Assembly: GCA_002773655.1 (NCBI GenBank)
Contig: PFAR01000001.1
Location: 1 to 21,837, forward strand
From: Candidatus Falkowbacteria bacterium CG10_big_fil_rev_8_21_14_0_10_43_10
Lineage (GTDB): Bacteria; Patescibacteriota; Patescibacteriia; Patescibacteriales; XYC2-FULL-47-12
Direction: 5' to 3'
Length of the DNA: 21,837 nucleotides
Shown here: positions 21,147 to 21,837 of the stretch, one piece after another
Layout of the letters: every line of letters begins with the position of its first letter
Numbering within the stretch: position 1 is the first letter of the stretch
The notes under the pieces: generated by a model
Databases searched by the model: none
What the model was told of the DNA's origin: nothing
Seen by the model: only the letters and a program-made list of their open reading frames with translations
Made by a program: the position numbers and the translations under genes

Positions 21147-21837
21147 CCTTGATATATTTATTCATCTTGCTAATCAGGGCGGACAAGCTGTGCCGCTCTT
21201 TAACGATATTCTGCAAATATTCCACGTTATATTCTTTCCACTTTCCTTGCAAAATAAATTCCGCGATTTCCTCGGGGTCGTCATGCTCAAGGGAAATCGG
21301 CAGACCGATCGCTTCGGAATTTCCTTTGGTGGTAACGGGGTATACGCCGAATAGCATACCTTCCAGCATAGTTTTATCAATAGTTTCCGAGGCCATATTT
21401 ACCATTACCCGATATTTCTTATATAAGTTCCTGACTTCGGGCATAGGCAGCGACTCTTTAAAATTCACTCTGTTTTCTAACTTTCCGCTTTTTACCAAGA
21501 CGCGCATTTCATCGGCATAATCCCGTTCAACGTCGCGTCCATAAACATCAAGCTGGTAATCTTCCGGCAAATATTTTAATGCTTTTATTCCCAGCTCCAG
21601 GCGCTTAGAGCGGCAGAGGCGATGAATCGTAAGTAAATTTTCGGCTGGATTATTATTATCGCCGTTGCCTGCGTCTTTCAGCCAAAAATTCAAATCAATG
21701 CCGTGCCCGGTAATAATTTTTTTTGGGCTGCCTTCGTATTGCGGCAGGCTTTGCTTGGTAGCGGCGAACATCCGCTGGCAAAAAAATCCGGCCAGTCTCA
21801 TATGAATATGCATTTTATAATGCGTGTACCATAAATA
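21136..21837 (-). CDS. GT4-family glycosyltransferase, C-terminal part (runs off right edge)
   Basis: The frame is open from the stop at 21136 to the window edge. Codons upstream of the first internal ATG (21813) read YLWYTHYK, a typical GT4 acceptor-loop stretch, so the gene starts beyond the window. The C-terminal Rossmann domain shows KIITGHGIDLNFW (the 'xxNGxD' hinge), LLTIHRLCRSKRLELGIKALKYLP, YQLDVYGRDVERDYADEMRVLV and VNFKESLPMPEVRNLYKKYRVMVNMAS. ETIDKTMLEGMLFGVYPVTTKGNSEAIG follows with the E-x(7)-E donor motif. It is the first visible gene of the unit with the 2-epimerase and GT-C protein. Sugar and acceptor are unknown. Confidence 0.85.
   Translation of the reverse strand, partial: YLWYTHYKMHIHMRLAGFFCQRMFAATKQSLPQYEGSPKKIITGHGIDLNFWLKDAGNGDNNNPAENLLTIHRLCRSKRLELGIKALKYLPEDYQLDVYGRDVERDYADEMRVLVKSGKLENRVNFKESLPMPEVRNLYKKYRVMVNMASETIDKTMLEGMLFGVYPVTTKGNSEAIGLPISLEHDDPEEIAEFILQGKWKEYNVEYLQNIVKERHSLSALISKMNKYIKDGK

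Noticed and set aside
1..21837. CRISPR arrays, tRNA, rRNA or phage structural genes
   Set aside because: I saw no regularly spaced direct repeats, tRNA cloverleaf or rRNA segments. All gaps between genes are below 300 bp and are described under the listed promoters, terminators and repeats.

Overview
The window looks like a chromosomal segment from a bacterium with a small, compact genome. Most likely this is a Patescibacteria (Candidate Phyla Radiation) member: genes are packed with 1-15 nt gaps or short overlaps, proteins are lysine/isoleucine-rich, the base composition is AT-leaning, and there is a short GIY-YIG protein of a type common there. This placement is inference, because no rRNA or marker gene is present. 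TGA is used as a normal stop (for example where the aminotransferase and acetyltransferase genes overlap), so the UGA=Gly code of Gracilibacteria/SR1 does not apply.

Layout. Positions 1-5686 (minus strand) form one tight operon for surface-sugar synthesis. In transcription order it carries a Gfo/Idh/MocA oxidoreductase, a FemAB-like GNAT fused to a DegT-like aminotransferase domain, a full-length DegT/DnrJ aminotransferase, a hexapeptide-repeat acyltransferase, a GT2 glycosyltransferase, a methyltransferase, and the start of a second GT2 that runs off the left edge. A good promoter precedes it. Positions 5797-7594 (minus) carry two more methyltransferases (one FkbM type). They are followed by overlapping divergent promoters and a plus-strand EamA-type permease (7689-8639) with its own terminator. 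Positions 8707-11125 (minus) hold a GT-B-fold protein of unclear specificity and a GT4 glycosyltransferase.

Positions 11194-16181 are an accessory, rearranged stretch. It contains a GIY-YIG protein with a 27-residue membrane ORF upstream, an IS481-like DDE transposase that overlaps a short strongly promoted ORF, and a membrane-anchored HELGH metallopeptidase. It also holds a TIM-barrel sugar isomerase unit with its own promoter and terminator. That unit sits exactly between the 3' remnants of two divergently oriented genes that both lost their 5' parts, htpX and meso-diaminopimelate dehydrogenase (ddh). A 58-residue protein follows, preceded by a structured leader or small RNA.

Positions 16357-21837 (minus) return to surface polysaccharide genes: a GT4 (cut by the right edge), a non-hydrolysing UDP-GlcNAc 2-epimerase, a GT-C-like membrane protein, and an AsnB-type amidotransferase separated from it by a long palindromic repeat.

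Taken together the genes describe making modified sugars (3-amino, N-acylated and possibly amidated), assembling them with several glycosyltransferases, methylating them and exporting or anchoring them. The most unusual items are the FemAB-DegT fusion, the isomerase unit that replaces the 5' halves of two genes, and the structured leader at 16188-16288.
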